A stretch of 64,000 nt of DNA from Gigaspora rosea (GCA_003550325.1 QKWP01000051.1:198611-262610), one strand, 5' to 3'; counted from the stretch's first letter, positions 1-11,714 are shown. Translations and numbers: made by a program. The notes: generated by a model from the sequence alone, not told the origin.

Positions 1-49
1 TACGATTTTACATGTAAATAAATAGATTTAATTTGGGTTTATAAATATA

Positions 50-260
50 TTATTCGAATATAATGAATTATTCGAATATAATAAATTATTTGAATATGAT
101 GAATTATTCGAATAATTCAAATATGATGGATTGTTCGAATACAATAGATTATTCGAATTATTCGAATATAATTAATTATTCGAATTATTCATCGAATAAA
201 TATTTAGAAAACTTTATTTGAATATTTGCCGAATACGAATATTATTCGAATAACGAATAT
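50..260. repeat. ATTCGAATA-rich degenerate array
   Basis: The tract repeats short units of the form ATTCGAATAtaatgaatt with small changes, so TTCGAA recurs every 12-25 bases on both strands. No reading frame. It looks like a degenerate microsatellite or the array part of a decayed element. Confidence 0.7.
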
Positions 261-275
261 AAATCTGAAGCTCTA

Positions 276-386
276 GGAGGGCGTAGCTGGGTATAATATA
301 CTATATATATACTTCATATATGATGTGGGGGGAGGGGGGTAACCCCTTTAATAAAAAAATATTACGTAATATATGTCAGCGCCCTT
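276..386. mobile_element. short GGGCG-ended MITE-like element
   Basis: The left end reads GGAGGGCGTAGC and the right end ATATGTCAGCGCCC, with a G-rich middle (TGTGGGGGGAGGGGGG). The same right end and the same kind of G-rich middle occur at 17497-17648, where flanking TA dinucleotides are visible. The terminal repeat is short and imperfect, so membership of one family is inferred from the pair. Confidence 0.5.
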
Positions 387-717
387 ATGATTCTCAAAAT
401 TTTACTAATTAATTCTAACTTTATGTACTAAGTAAGCTTGATCAGCACAAAAAAATACATATAAAAATATTTAGATTCAGTTAGTTTGCAGACTTAAGTT
501 TGAGTCTGGTCTAAAGTTTGAAATTAATAAATTTTAGAATCTGAGTTTGGTCTGATCTCAGATCAGACTCAGATTGGACCAGACCTGAACTGGATCTAGA
601 AGCAAGTCACACCAAGATAGTTATTTTGGTAGCAAAATTATAAAGTTATTTATTATCAATTATTTTTTTTGTATAGGCATATTAGTATTAAATTGCTTAG
701 ACCATGCACATGCATAC
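387..717. other. non-coding stretch before the DDE relic
   Basis: Between about 490 and 596 there is a palindromic patch built on CTGAGTTTGGTCTGATCTCA and its complement. From about 690 to 757 the sequence matches, inverted, the right part of the small element at 39024-39181 (GCATGCATACATG runs ending in TGCCCATCTCTA). That element end supplies the apparent start codon of the reading frame at 718. Confidence 0.4.
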
Positions 718-2830
718 ATGTATGCATGCACGCATTATGTGCATGGTGCCCATCTCTATTCCAATTACTTTGCTGTTTTATTAACGGCTAGTAAAAACTG
801 GAAACCTTCGAGTAGGCCTTCAACTTATGTTGGGGGTTCTAAAAGAACTAAAAGGCACAAAAAAGCAGAGCTAAAAAAGGCTGCACAAGATACTCAATTA
901 ATTACTACCTATTTTGCTCCTGCCTTAATATGCGAATCGTCAACAGAATTACATGCATCAATGAAAGTGGAATCAATGGAAATGGAATTAATAGAGGTGG
1001 AACCAGTGGATGTGGAATCGGTGGAATCAGTAGAATCGGTGGAGGTTAAATCAGTAGCGATGGAACTAGTGGAGGTGGATAAAAGAACAAAAATGAGGTT
1101 AGCAATTGAGGAGTTAGATGGGATGTTAAAAAAGAATGATAATAAAATGGATAATAGTGTAAGGGTTTGTTTGCAAGCATCATTGCAATACTTATGGTTA
1201 AGATACCAGGGTCAGACTAGGATAAGTGCAAGCACAACGATTGCCAGTTCGTTAGGATGGGGAGACTATAAAGTGTGATGTATTGGTGCATAGGCTCAAA
1301 ATTGGATCAAGTGGCGAAAACTTCCAAAAGAGAACCGCAATAAATTCACGAAGATATCAAGTCTTCTTGATGATGAGAGGATATCCACAAAAGTATGCAT
1401 TTTTTTTATAGTGATTTTATGATTTAATTTGTAATTCACAATTGTCACACTTTAAACAGATAATGTCGTATCTAAGAAGTCATAAGTTTAGTATAAATTC
1501 GAAAATTTTAAAAAACTATGTTGAGAATAAAGTATTCACGTTTTTAGGCATTAAAACAAAAACAATCATATGTGAGAAAATGGCATGGAAATGGCTTAGA
1601 AAACTGGGATGGCAATGTAAAGAATGGAAAAAAGATAATATGTAGACGGACACGAACGAGAGGATGTGGTGCAATACAGGCAACTGATTTGTTTACTGAT
1701 AATGAGCGAGTTGGAGCCTCTTTTTCTCAAATATAATGACAAAAATCTTACTATACTAATCGAAAAGGACATTCCTTCTGAAGAAAAGCGACATTGTGTA
1801 ATAACATATAATGAAATGACGTTATTCGCAAATGATAATGAAAAAACGGAATGGGGCCTGAAGGTATGTATTTGAGATTGGAATTTGTGATTCATTTTTT
1901 TTATTTTCAAACTAACCTTATACCATTCTAATTATTAATAGGTGAACAAAAAATACGTCTAAAAGGACAGAGCAGGAGCATTCATGTTAGCAAATTTTTG
2001 TATAAACCACTGGGTCGGGTTCATTTAACTGAAGAACAACATGCAGCCCATCCTAAAATCCCAAACCATTACATTACGGAGCTGTTAGAAATCGGCACAA
2101 ACTATGAAGGCTATTGAAAAGTTGACATGCTAGCCAAGCAACTTGAACGAGCAATCAATATTTTGGAAATTGCACTTCCAGATACGATATTTGTCTTTGG
2201 ATTCGATAACAGTACCAACCATAGAGCCTTCGCCGAGGATGCACTAATAGTGAGAAGGATAAATATTGGCTATGGTGGTAAACAACCAAAATTGTGACCT
2301 GGTCGATTTCCTGATAGTACACCTCAAGAGATAGTCTTTCCATTAAATCATCGATACGATAAAAAAAAAGAACAACCGAAAGGGATCAAAGAAGTAATGA
2401 TCGAAAGAAAGATATGGAATGAACGATTAAGAGGCAAATGTGTTAAATGCTCGAAAGATGAAGAGGAAATATATTGCAATATGAAAAAATTATCTAGGCA
2501 GCTGGACTTTATGGAACAGAAAAGTGTTCTTGAGGAAATTGTTCTTGGGCAAGGCCATTAAATTTTTTTTTATCCCAAGTTTCATCTGGAATTGAACTAT
2601 ATTGAATATTATTGGGAGCCAGTAAAGAGATATGCAAGAAGCAATACTTTTTGAGAATTAAGAAAAACGGTACCAAAGGCTCTTGATTTTGTCGATATTA
2701 TACCGATTAGGAAGTTTGCAAGGAAGGCATGGAGATATATAGATGCATATAGAAAAGGATTAACACCTTCTGCCACTGAATTTGTTGTAAAAAAAATATA
2801 AATCGCATCGAAGGATTCCTGAAAATATTG
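718..2830 (+). pseudogene. decayed DDE transposase gene (fungal IS630/Tc1-like family)
   Basis: The relic of a DDE transposase can be followed through three frames. Stages seen are KNWKPSSRPSTYVGGSKRTK near 800, AQNWIKWRKLPKENRNKF near 1300, an N-terminal helix-turn-helix region at 1442-1645, a catalytic core start ITYNEMTLFAND near 1800, VFGFDNSTNH near 2200 and ELNYIEYYW near 2590, and a basic tail (KSHRRIPENI) near 2800. The first catalytic Asp is changed to Asn (codon 1810-1812); the second Asp and the Glu remain. There are at least four in-frame stops, a frameshift near 1645, a one-base gain in an A-run near 2795 and a probable intron relic at about 1864-1941. Three stops fall where the family has Trp (TGG to TAG or TGA). 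The first residues come from an inserted element end. The family call rests on recall of fungal relatives. The gene cannot encode a working enzyme. Confidence 0.85.
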
Positions 2831-4083
2831 AATTGTAATGATTGCATAATAATTAATAAATAATAAATTGCACATCAACATCATAAAAATTTTATGTATG
2901 CATTAAATTTATTAATCGGTGATTAAACTAATAAATCGAGATCATTTGCGTGAAAAAAATAATGCGAATCACCATTATTTCATTTACTCTGATTTAGCGT
3001 TTGTCGATCGTTGCTGCGTCAATAAGGAGCAGCAGAATTCTCTATTTTTGGATTCAAAGCAACCAATAATGGAAATTATTTGAATAGCATTCAAAAAGAA
3101 TATTAGTGAGATTGGGATTTAAATAGCGACTGAACCAACAGAATAACTCGAGTTCTTTTGATGATAATTGCACAATTATCAAATAACTTTGTTATTTGAT
3201 AATCATGCAATTATCATCAAAGAACTTGAGTCATTCTGTTGATAGGTAAGGTGCAGATAATTTTGGAAGTCATCTAAATTATTATAATCTACATGTCTCA
3301 AAGATTCTGCTAACATAAAAATCGTGGTGCAAACTGCCATAAGAGTATTTAATATTAGAGTCATCAATAGAAATCGGTAGATAATCTGCCTGATTACTAT
3401 TGATAGCAGCCCATTTATTTAAATTGCGCTATATTTAAATCAGAGTTTTTCTTAATCGAAATTTATAAATGTCATGGATCATAATGAAATCAGATTAAAA
3501 TGGAATGTGAAATTCTATTTAATCCTCTAAAACCCTGTTTAATCTAAACTCTAAAATTAACCTCTAACCTTTCTAACCTTAACCCTTAACCCAAAAAAAG
3601 CACCCAAAAATTTTATTTTCGGTATCTTGTTAATTTTTTTTATCTATACATATTTCATTTTAATCTGATTTTATTTTAATTCGACACAATAAATTACTTT
3701 GCCTACAGGTATAATTCAAGTAGCATTCATTTGCACTCGGCGAAGCAATTATCAGAAAAAAAAGATTATGTATGTCGTACGTACGTAAATATAAGTACAG
3801 GTATTCATAATATCAATACAATAAAATATGGTTTTAATTTAAACTTTATAAGAGTAACCAGAGGTCTAACCAGTGTTTAAAATCTATATGCAGAATCTGC
3901 GGAATACAGATTGAAAGTTAATACCGCAAGCAAAAAATTTTTAAAATCTGCGAATTTTATTATGTGTTACACATGTTGTGCATAATTTTTTGATTTTTTT
4001 ATTATGTTTACAAGAATTTTTAAGTTTTTCTGCATATTAAAATAAAATTGAATTTTAAATACTGGGTCTAACTCATTTATAAT
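2831..4083. other. non-coding, with one hairpin
   Basis: Apart from the palindrome at 3136-3241 I see no gene. Degenerate CCTAACC-like sequence occurs near 3541-3600 and a GTACGTACG patch near 3778. Confidence 0.4.
3136..3241. repeat. near-perfect palindrome
   Basis: About 50 bases starting CCAACAGAATAACTCGAG are followed, after a 3-base loop (TTT), by their reverse complement with a few mismatches. It would form a hairpin of about 50 bp. It is probably a small foldback element; no target duplication was recognised. Confidence 0.85.
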
Positions 4084-5022
4084 ACGCGGGTGGGATGAAA
4101 AGTTTTGTTAGTAGATCAATATCTTGATCATTTTTAAATATACAGTTTTAAATTTTATATATATTAATATAGTGGTTATAATGAATTTATAAAAAAAATT
4201 TTAATTAATTTTAATTAGATAGTTGTTGAAAAAATTGGTTTTTAAATTTATTAATTTAACCAATTGAAATTTATTATTATAAAAATTTAAATTAAGCCAT
4301 TTATGTTAAAAATTTTTATATAATAAAAAAAATTATATAACCAAAATAATGAACTATATTTATATAATTAAAATTTATATAAATAAATTTTATTTATAAT
4401 TATTTAAAGTAATTTTATTATAAATTAAATATTTTACTATATATCTGATATAGTAATTAATTTACTAAATTTAGTAATAAAATTTATCTATATAACAATT
4501 TTTAATTTTTGGTTGTTTTAAATAAATTTAATAATTTTATTTGAAAATAGAATAGTTATAAATAAAAATTATTGCAAAATTATTATTATTTATAAAATTT
4601 ATAAAAATATTAAAAAATAAAAAAACTATAGCTTCACAAAATCTAATTAAACAAAAAAAATTTTAAATTATAAATTTTTTAAATTTTAATATATTAATTT
4701 AAAAATAAATTATATATTTAAAAACTATATAACTGATTTTAGTATTAGTTAAATTTTTAGAAAAATTAATTAAATTTTTAAATTTTTTTTATATATACTT
4801 AAGATAAAGTTTAATTAATTTTTATATAAAAAAATTTGCAATATTTTTTATATAATAAATTAAAAATTCAATATTTTAGAAACTATCTGATAAAAATACT
4901 TAAAAATTTTTTTTACATATTTATTATAACCACTATATTTATATATATAAAGATTAAAACTGTATCTTTAAAATTGATCAAGATATTAATTTACTGACAA
5001 AACTTATCATCCAACCCACATA
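4084..5022. mobile_element. 0.94-kb element with long terminal inverted repeats
   Basis: The left end (CGCGGGTGGGATGAAAAG, then ATCAATATCTTGATCA and TATAGTGGTTATAAT) is matched inverted at the right end (ATTATAACCACTATA, TGATCAAGATATTAAT, CTTATCATCCAACCCACA). The arms are about 110 bases each. The interior is nearly pure A/T without a usable frame, so this is a non-autonomous DNA element. The target duplication is unclear. Confidence 0.8.
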
Positions 5023-5132
5023 TGTATACATATTTGGTAAATTACTATATTAAATATAGTGGCCAAATTTTGGTATTAATATTAAAATGTAACAATAAAT
5101 AAATTCGGATCTGGCATGCTTTTGTAAAAAAT

Positions 5133-5185
5133 TTTTCTGTAATATTATAGTATTAGTTCTATAATATTAATTTACAGAAAGACTT
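5133..5185. repeat. short hairpin
   Basis: TTTTTCTGTAATATTATAG is followed by CTATAATATTAATTTACAG, giving a stem of about 22 bp around TATTAGTT. Confidence 0.6.
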
Positions 5186-5282
5186 TTATATATTTATATA
5201 TATATATGTTAATTATAACAAATTTAAAAGATATATATAAAAAAGTCACGTGACGCCGATTCTAGGTTACATACACCATACA

Positions 5283-5377
5283 ATTGGTGTCGTCCATTAC
5301 GGTGTGTCATTGGTATCATCCATTATAGTGCGTCGTTGGTGTTGTCTATTACAATGCGTTGTTGGTGTCATTTAATT
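5283..5377 (+). repeat. 26-bp tandem repeat, about 3.7 copies
   Basis: Units begin ATTGGTGTCGTCCATTACGG and are repeated at 5283, 5309, 5335 and 5361 with drift. No coding role is apparent. Confidence 0.75.
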
Positions 5378-5974
5378 CAATACTTTTCCTTTCACTGGTA
5401 ATTTCTAGTAGTAGCTTTGTTTTTAACGATTTTTGGTGCTTCGGCATGTTTTTAGTAAGTCTTGTCAGTATTTCGCTTTGCTGTTGTATGTAGTGCTTTC
5501 AGACTTCACCATTTTGGTAATTCCAACTTTTGCCATTTTGTTTACAGGTTTTCGGTGGTTTGGTGTTTGTGTTTTCGCTGTTGTGATGTTTTCCAAAGTA
5601 GTCTGTATGTTTTCCATCTCACTTGAACTAAATAGGTTTTGTTGTTTCTTTTTTTTCTTAACTTGTGTGGTGCTTTTAACTTCATTGTCGTTGGTGTTTT
5701 CAGACTTTACTGTTTTATTGATATCGTTAGGCTCTTGATGTTCTTGTGGTTTTTTTTTATTTGGTAAGTCGCTTTAGTATCTTTAGTAATTCTTGTATAT
5801 TGTAGGTAGGACTTTATTTTAAGAAGAAGACCAAAACGAAAATAATAGCTGAAACGAAGGACGAAACAAGGTGATAGCTAAAATGAAGAAGTAAAACTGA
5901 TAATTGAAATGAAGCTGTTGAGAACCAGAATTGTCACAAAAAAAAAGTATAACACTTTCCTGTTTGTTTTATTT
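5378..5974 (+). other. GT-rich non-coding stretch
   Basis: Recurring GGTGTTTTC and TTTGGTG words continue the style of the preceding tandem repeat. The 101-codon open stretch at 5433-5738 is hydrophobic, low-complexity and unlike any protein I know, so I do not call it. A complementary-looking CACCAA/GACACC-rich tract lies at 23640-24000, which suggests a dispersed repeat. Confidence 0.35.
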
Positions 5975-6240
5975 GTCTTTTGGTATTATTCGTTTACTAA
6001 CCTTGTTTTTTACTACCAAGTTTTGTCGAGATATTGAAATAGCACCAGGAATAAAGATTTGAAAATCAGGACTATTAAAAAAACATAACTTTTTTTTTGT
6101 CTTTTGAAATTATTTGTTTACTAACTTTTTTTCTTGTACTATGTTTTGTTGAGGTAGTGACCGAGACTGTTGCAAAAAAAAAATGTTAGACTAAAAATAA
6201 AGATTCAAGAACTGAGACTATCGCAAAAAAACTATATAGC
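5975..6240 (+). repeat. imperfect direct repeat, two copies
   Basis: A segment containing TTTGTCTTTTGGTATTATT, then GTTTTGTCGAGATA and AATAAAGATTTGAAAATC appears near 5980-6090 and again near 6095-6230 with changes. Non-coding. Confidence 0.6.
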
Positions 6241-6637
6241 TCTTTCTTGTTTGTTTTTTATAAATAATATGTAGTAATTATAGAATTATATAGAAATTTT
6301 GTAATATAAAAATATATATAAAGTTTTTTAATGAATTAAAAATTTTTTAAAATTGAATTTTTTAAAAAATTATATATTTTTTATTATTAAAATATTAATT
6401 GTTTTTATATTGATTATTTATCGATTATTAACTATTATAGATATGTATCAATTATAATCACTATTAATATATTGGTTATATATCGATTAATATCTATATC
6501 AAATGTATATCGATTACTATCACTATTAATAGAAATCAGCAGGGGAGATGGGTTTCAATATATATTTTACCGGTTAGTAATCGATATATATCTATATATA
6601 AAATTTGCTGATGTACTGCCTATAAGAAGATTATATT
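6241..6637. other. A/T-rich with ATCGATT words
   Basis: Repeated TATCGATTA words on both strands (6400-6600) look like the ends of an old inverted-repeat element, but clean arms could not be defined. No gene seen. Confidence 0.3.
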
Positions 6638-6830
6638 AGGACCCTAAAGAACTCTGATACAACTCAAATCTGAGTTTGTATAATGTTAGCAGTATTTTAG
6701 CCAAATAGATATATAAAATAGAGCAAAATTTGAAAATTTACTATATAAAAATGCAACGTTTAATAAATTTTAATACAAAAATTTCTTTTTTAGAATCATC
6801 TAAGTTGTATTAGAGTTCTTTGGGGTCCTG
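6638..6830. mobile_element. hAT-type MITE, AGGACCC family
   Basis: The left end AGGACCCTAAAGAACTCTG is matched inverted by CAGAGTTCTTT-like sequence ending GGGGTCCTG. The flank TTATATT at 6631-6637 is repeated at 6831-6837, consistent with a target duplication of 7-8 bp. The element abuts the repeat-protein relic at 6840-7290 and may have disrupted it. Confidence 0.75.
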
Positions 6831-6839
6831 TTATATTGA

Positions 6840-7290
6840 TAGCTAGAAATACTTGATTCTTTGAAATGTTATTATATTCAGAAAAGCTTACATCAGTATT
6901 GACAGAAAATTCAGAAAGTTGGTAATTCGTATCACCAAAATTAGCAACACAAGAACTAGAAAGTCGTGCAAGATTCAAATCTCCAAAATTATTGTTAGAA
7001 GATCCAGAAGATTGTATAAGATTCAAATCTCCAAAATTATTGTTAAAAGATCCAGAAGGTCATGTGAGATTCATATCGCCAAAATTATCATTAGAAGGTT
7101 CAGAAAGTGGTGCAAGATTCATATTGCCAAAATTATTATTAGAAGGTCCAGAAGGTGGTGCAAAATTCATATACTATTAAAGGGTCCTGAAGGTGATGTG
7201 AGACTTATATCTTCAAAATTATCATTAGAGAGTCCAGAAGATAGTGCAAGAGTTATATCGTCAAAGTCATAATTAGATTGAGAATAAGGT
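6840..7290 (-). pseudogene. relic of a protein with 16-residue tandem repeats
   Basis: Read on the minus strand, a 48-bp unit recurs about seven times. It encodes variants of a 16-residue motif around SNNNFGDLNL with Pro-Ser-Gly before it (for example PSGPSNNNFGNMNLA), followed by a unique stretch containing VSFSEYNNISKNQVF. The frame is broken by a stop in the third repeat from the end and by a frameshift near 7180. The minus frame is polar and regular while plus-strand frames are basic nonsense, so minus is the likely coding strand. No family recognised; it resembles low-complexity repeat segments of fungal regulatory or structural proteins. The MITE at 6638-6830 lies where its C-terminus would continue. 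Confidence 0.5.
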
Positions 7291-8512
7291 AAGGAAAATA
7301 AAAAATTTTTATTTTCCAGGTCGGTATTAATAGAAAATATTATAAATGAGTTCTAGTTGATACTATTCATCAGATTGAGTTGCAAAGTCTAGACCGTTGG
7401 AATATAATTCATTTTTAATTAAAATTGCTCTATCAATTGTATATAAATCTGGTCTTTACCATTTCACAAGACTCTTAAAAAAATAGAAAAACGTAATCAC
7501 CTTCAAAATCATAATCGTTATATATTTTAGATAGATTACATCATTATTTACACATAGTATGGTGAAATTTACCAGAAATTAAATTACATAATATTCCATA
7601 AATTGGAACCGAGTGATATTAAATAATGCCGATCAGTTTGGGTATGTACCTTCATATGTATAGTACCAATGTTTGCTTGATTTGGTTATTTGTGCAATAC
7701 TAACTGCATAGTGAAATTCACTAGAGATAAATTTTAAATTATTTCAAAAATTTTAAAAAATTTATATTAGTGGCCAAAATTTTAAGATATATTAAATAAT
7801 TTGGCTAATAACTTTAGTTTGAGTAAACTAAAAAAAAATTGTTTCTATTAATATAATACAAAGCTTAAATAATTAATTTACAGAATTATTTTTTTGTTAT
7901 AATATTATTATCATTGGTTATAATCATTTTTATTTTACATAGTTATTAGAGATTATATGATATTAGTTCTAAGCTATATACACTATATAATACTCAAATA
8001 TAAGCTCATATAGATTATTCGGGTTCTGCTCTATTGGTATCAAATATAGAATCAAATTATCATAATCCCAAAAAAAAGTACAAGATTTGTAAAATACTAT
8101 ATAACTGGTCTAAACCTTTTAAAGTTTCATATTACACTTCAAGACAAACAAGTTCTGCATTACAAAAAAACTATATTAAAGATAATAACAAGCATTACTA
8201 ACCGTAAAAATATTAATATTAATATTACAATCAAATATTTTTAAATATATTTTTTAAGAATTTATAATCAAATATTTTTAGATATATTTTTTAAAAATTT
8301 ACAATAAATAGATTATTAATTCTATTAAAATTTTAAAAAATAATACAATTTTTTGTCTAAAAGAATTTAAAGTACACCTGAAAAAATAACAAATATTGTC
8401 AAAAAATAATAATCATTCCTAGGGAAATAACTAATATTGATAAAATTTGAATTTATTTTACTGATTAAAATAGTAATTATAAGTCGTAAAATTTGACATG
8501 CAATTATAAAGA
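7291..8512. other. A/T-rich, no gene
   Basis: Only short, stop-rich frames. A small direct repeat (CATAGTATGGTGAAATTTACC near 7555 and GCATAGTGAAATTCACTAG near 7707) is visible. Otherwise nothing definable. Confidence 0.4.
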
Positions 8513-8982
8513 AGAACTCTAAAATATACATAGATAGATCAAGTTAATTATAAAACTACTAAAAATAAAAGGATCTGCAAAAAAATCTCAAAAAAAAGCA
8601 AAAAAATTACCATAAATAGGGGTCGTCTAAAGCCAGGTGCGTTTACGTAATATAAAGCCAATCAAATCATAATATTTGATCTTTACAGATCAGCCCGACA
8701 AGACAAAAACAAAGAAAAAAAGTGAAAAACGCTAAAAATACCAAAAACGGCTGTCTAAACCTGTCTGGAGCATTAATAAAAAATGTTAGGAAGACAATTT
8801 TACTTATAAGTCAAGCCCTAACCCTAATCTCTAACTAACCCTTACCCTAATTTTAATTAAATAATCAAAAACATATAAACACACCTGGCTTTAGCCATCC
8901 CCATAAATAGAAAAGATCTATATAAAAAACACCAAAATAAGCAAACTAATACCTGATCTATCTATGTATATTTTGGGGTCCT
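8513..8982. mobile_element. hAT-type MITE, interrupted by a second element
   Basis: The ends (AGAACTCTAAAATATACATAG and TGTATATTTTGGGGTCCT) and inner sequence match the 178-bp MITE at 38134-38311. Flanks TATAAAGA and TCTATAGA agree at 6 of 8 bases, as expected for an old 8-bp target duplication. The copy is split by the insertion at 8620-8902. Confidence 0.8.
8620..8902. mobile_element. nested hAT-type MITE with 8-bp target duplication
   Basis: The left end GGGTCGTCTAAAGCCAGGTG and right end CACCTGGCTTTAGCCATCCC are inverted repeats. ATAAATAG occurs at 8612-8619 and again at 8903-8910, and the uninterrupted relative at 38134-38311 has the site once (ATAAATGG). A related left end is at 59655. 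The interior holds CCTAACCCTAATC-like sequence and no gene. Confidence 0.85.
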
Positions 8983-9440
8983 TCTATAGAAATATAAAAT
9001 AAATGCATATTTTCTTGAATATCTTATATCTTTTTATTAAGATCTTATAAATCTAGTTTTTCTTTTTTATAATAGTAATATGAAATAAATTGGATTTTAT
9101 AATGGAGTCAAGAATACAAGGGCCCTGGACATCTATATTACAGATAGCCTAGTTCTTGACTCTAGTTACTCAGACCAAACTTGCAATTGAAACCTTATCA
9201 TTATTAGGGTTTAGATACTGTTTAGATAAAGTAGTTTGGTTGATTTTAGTTAGTGTTAGTCATGTATAGTAGTGATATTCTGCATAGGAGCAATTTTTTC
9301 TCTCACAATATGCAGTACAAAATAATACCATGTGTATTCAAACAAAACAATATATAGCATAGTTATTTAACAGGTTTGAAAATAATGGTTAAAAGCATAT
9401 TTGTCTTAAGTATAGTTAAAATTTTGATATTTGGGATATT
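8983..9440. other. A/T-rich, fragment of an AGGACCC-family end
   Basis: GGGCCCTGGACATCTATATTA near 9122 resembles the end of the 2.26-kb element at 23134-25389 but stands alone. It is flanked by GAGTCAAGAA and TTCTTGACTC, a short inverted pair. No gene. Confidence 0.4.
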
Positions 9441-9710
9441 AAAAAATTAACAAGCAAACTATAAAGTTTATGCTTTAAATCTGCTCAAGCAGATGTTATA
9501 TAAGCATTTTAACACTTCTAGTTTAAAGCATATTTGTTTAAGCATGTTTGTTTTGAACAGATTTAAAGCATATTTGCTTTGAGCAGGTTTAAAACATTAA
9601 AAGCATATTTGCTTTTAAGCAGTGCTTAAAAAATTTATAAGCAAACTGTAAAAGTTTGTATTTTGAACCTGCTTGAGCAGGTTTTATATAAGCATTTTAA
9701 CATCCCTAAC
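9441..9710 (+). repeat. direct repeat with AAGCATATTTG words
   Basis: A unit of about 75 bases (AACAAGCAAACTATAAAG through TATAAGCATTTTAACA) at about 9448-9520 is repeated at about 9632-9705. Between them AAGCATATTTGYTTNAGCAG recurs several times. Non-coding. Confidence 0.6.
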
Positions 9711-11065
9711 TAACATGCTAATAATAAGTCTTGCAATAATACTTTTAATTCGCTACTATTTAACAAAAACTGAAAAGATCAGACTTTAATATTTGAAATA
9801 AAATCTTAATTAAAAAAATTGCAACTTTCAAGTATGATTGTATTGTATATATATACGTAAAATAAAGTACCCTAATAGATATGTTTTTTGATATATATTA
9901 GAAAGAACAAATCTTGAAAAAAACTTAAGTTGTAGAAACTATCGACTATTTCAGTATTTGGTTAAAAAAGTCACGATAATATACATTACACAAAAAATTA
10001 CCTATTAAGTAAAGTTGTTAAAAATAAACCACCTGCTGATAGGTATTTACATTTTGGCGCGACATGTACATTTTGGCGCAGAAAATGAATCTTTTGCGCC
10101 AAAACCTATGGGCTTAGCACTGGGAAAAGGGATGAATTTGACAAAACATAATATTCATAAAAAATCAATTATCTCACAAACTATTAATCAGAATTGTGTG
10201 ATTTTGATACCATTCGATTAGTCTCATCAAGATGAATCGAATGATCGATCAGCAGATCACGAATTTTTTCCCAGATCAAGCCCAAATATGAATAAAACGT
10301 TAACAAAATTTTAAATGTAGATGTTTCAAACAACTTTGCTTAATAAAGATAGAACTGGTTAAGAAAATGCCAAATCACCATTTTACTCACGATCGCCGTA
10401 ATATCCACACTTACCATATGTATAAAAAAATTTTTTCGACGTACAATAACTTCTTAAACGATAGTTACATGCGACAATACAATGTATATATAAAGATATA
10501 ACTGTATCGATAAGAAACAAAAAGAATGTGCAATAGTTTAACATGTATATAAATAGAAAGTAATCGATTGTGGATAATTATGCATGTAACCAATAACAAC
10601 CGATGGAATAAAGAATGTAACACGTGATAATAATCATATTTATCGTTATATGTACATATTAGTTTAAATAAGAAACATACAGTACATGTACTAGATAACT
10701 ATATATAACTATATCGAATATTTTATTAGATATAAAAGTTCTAATTAATTAAATTGCGATTTAATCGTTTTAATACTGTAATAAAGCTTTTAAAAAGATT
10801 AAAAATGTTTGTTAGTGGTAAGACTGTGGTAAGTAAGTGTATATATATTAGATATTACTGTATTATACAGTTATAACAAAAACCATTATCCGACCTCCTG
10901 GATTTTTAGTGTTATGAAATCAGTGATCAGCAGTGTTTATGATCTCACTTAAAGTGTGGCGATCAGTCATGAGCAAACGCCCACTCCGAACAAAAGAGTT
11001 GGTTGGTGAACTTGGGATTTGTGTTACAAATCTGACATATTGCAATCGAACCATGCAAATGCCCG
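9711..11065. other. intergenic; small inverted repeats only
   Basis: TTTTGGCGCAGAAAATG and its inverted partner TCTTTTGCGCCAAAA lie at about 10068-10103. Half of the palindromic module described for 18.97-20.28 kb is at about 10180-10245 (GATACCATTCGATTAGTCTC). No convincing gene. Confidence 0.45.
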
Positions 11066-11101
11066 CCAATCGCCCGCCTTCGAGATTAGAAAGGTATAAA
11101 A
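11066..11101 (+). promoter_or_regulatory. CCAAT and TATA boxes upstream of the APSES gene
   Basis: CCAAT at 11066-11070 is followed by GGTATAAAATG (TATA core 11095-11101), a normal spacing for a fungal core promoter. Transcription would start near 11125-11140 and give a 5' leader of about 0.6 kb before the start codon at 11715. This is the most G+C-rich non-coding stretch of the left half, consistent with a conserved promoter. The start site is inferred. Confidence 0.5.
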
Positions 11102-11714
11102 TGTGGGGTTGGAGTGAGTTGCACAGAGGTCTCTATCGAGTCTCATCATTCTGCTGCGGAGACTTATTTAGTCCTATGAGGCTAAAATTTTCCCAGGGTT
11201 ACCAAACGTCCTTCTTTGGAAATGGTCCTCGGTGTTATTTTTTAAGTCAATCCGTCTTTTCTTCTATTAACATTCATATTATTATTTTTCTTCTTGCCTC
11301 GGGCTTCGTTCGTTGTCGCTTCTTTTCTTGTTTACGATCTTACTTGGTTATTTCTCCTACGTATTATCCACTCCCCTCATTAACCTCACGCCACTCCAGA
11401 GCCTTATAAAAATTATCCTTTATCAAATATATTTAATATATTTTCCATATAGACTTTATTGAACCTCGTTTCTCGGGGTCTATATTGTTGATTGTCTCGT
11501 GGAACATTTCTTTTACCTCCAAACACTTTATTTAACCACTCGCAACTTTGTTGCTTTCCTTGATCACTGGTTTTATTACAAACACGCGCCTTACCTGAAC
11601 TTATTGTTAAGCATTGAAAGTGTATTGCCGTGGGAATAACTCCTTTGGCAACTTTTATCGAGCCTTGTGTTTGTCATATAACCCCCTTTCAGAATTTCTG
11701 CTTAGTTTTTCATA

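Noticed and set aside
8815..8850. Telomeric repeat
   Set aside because: CCTAACCCTAATC words are few, degenerate and inside a MITE, so not a chromosome end.
10933..11409. 158-codon open frame upstream of the APSES gene
   Set aside because: It spans the CCAAT/TATA region and the leader, has mixed composition and no domain; it is best explained as promoter and 5' UTR sequence.
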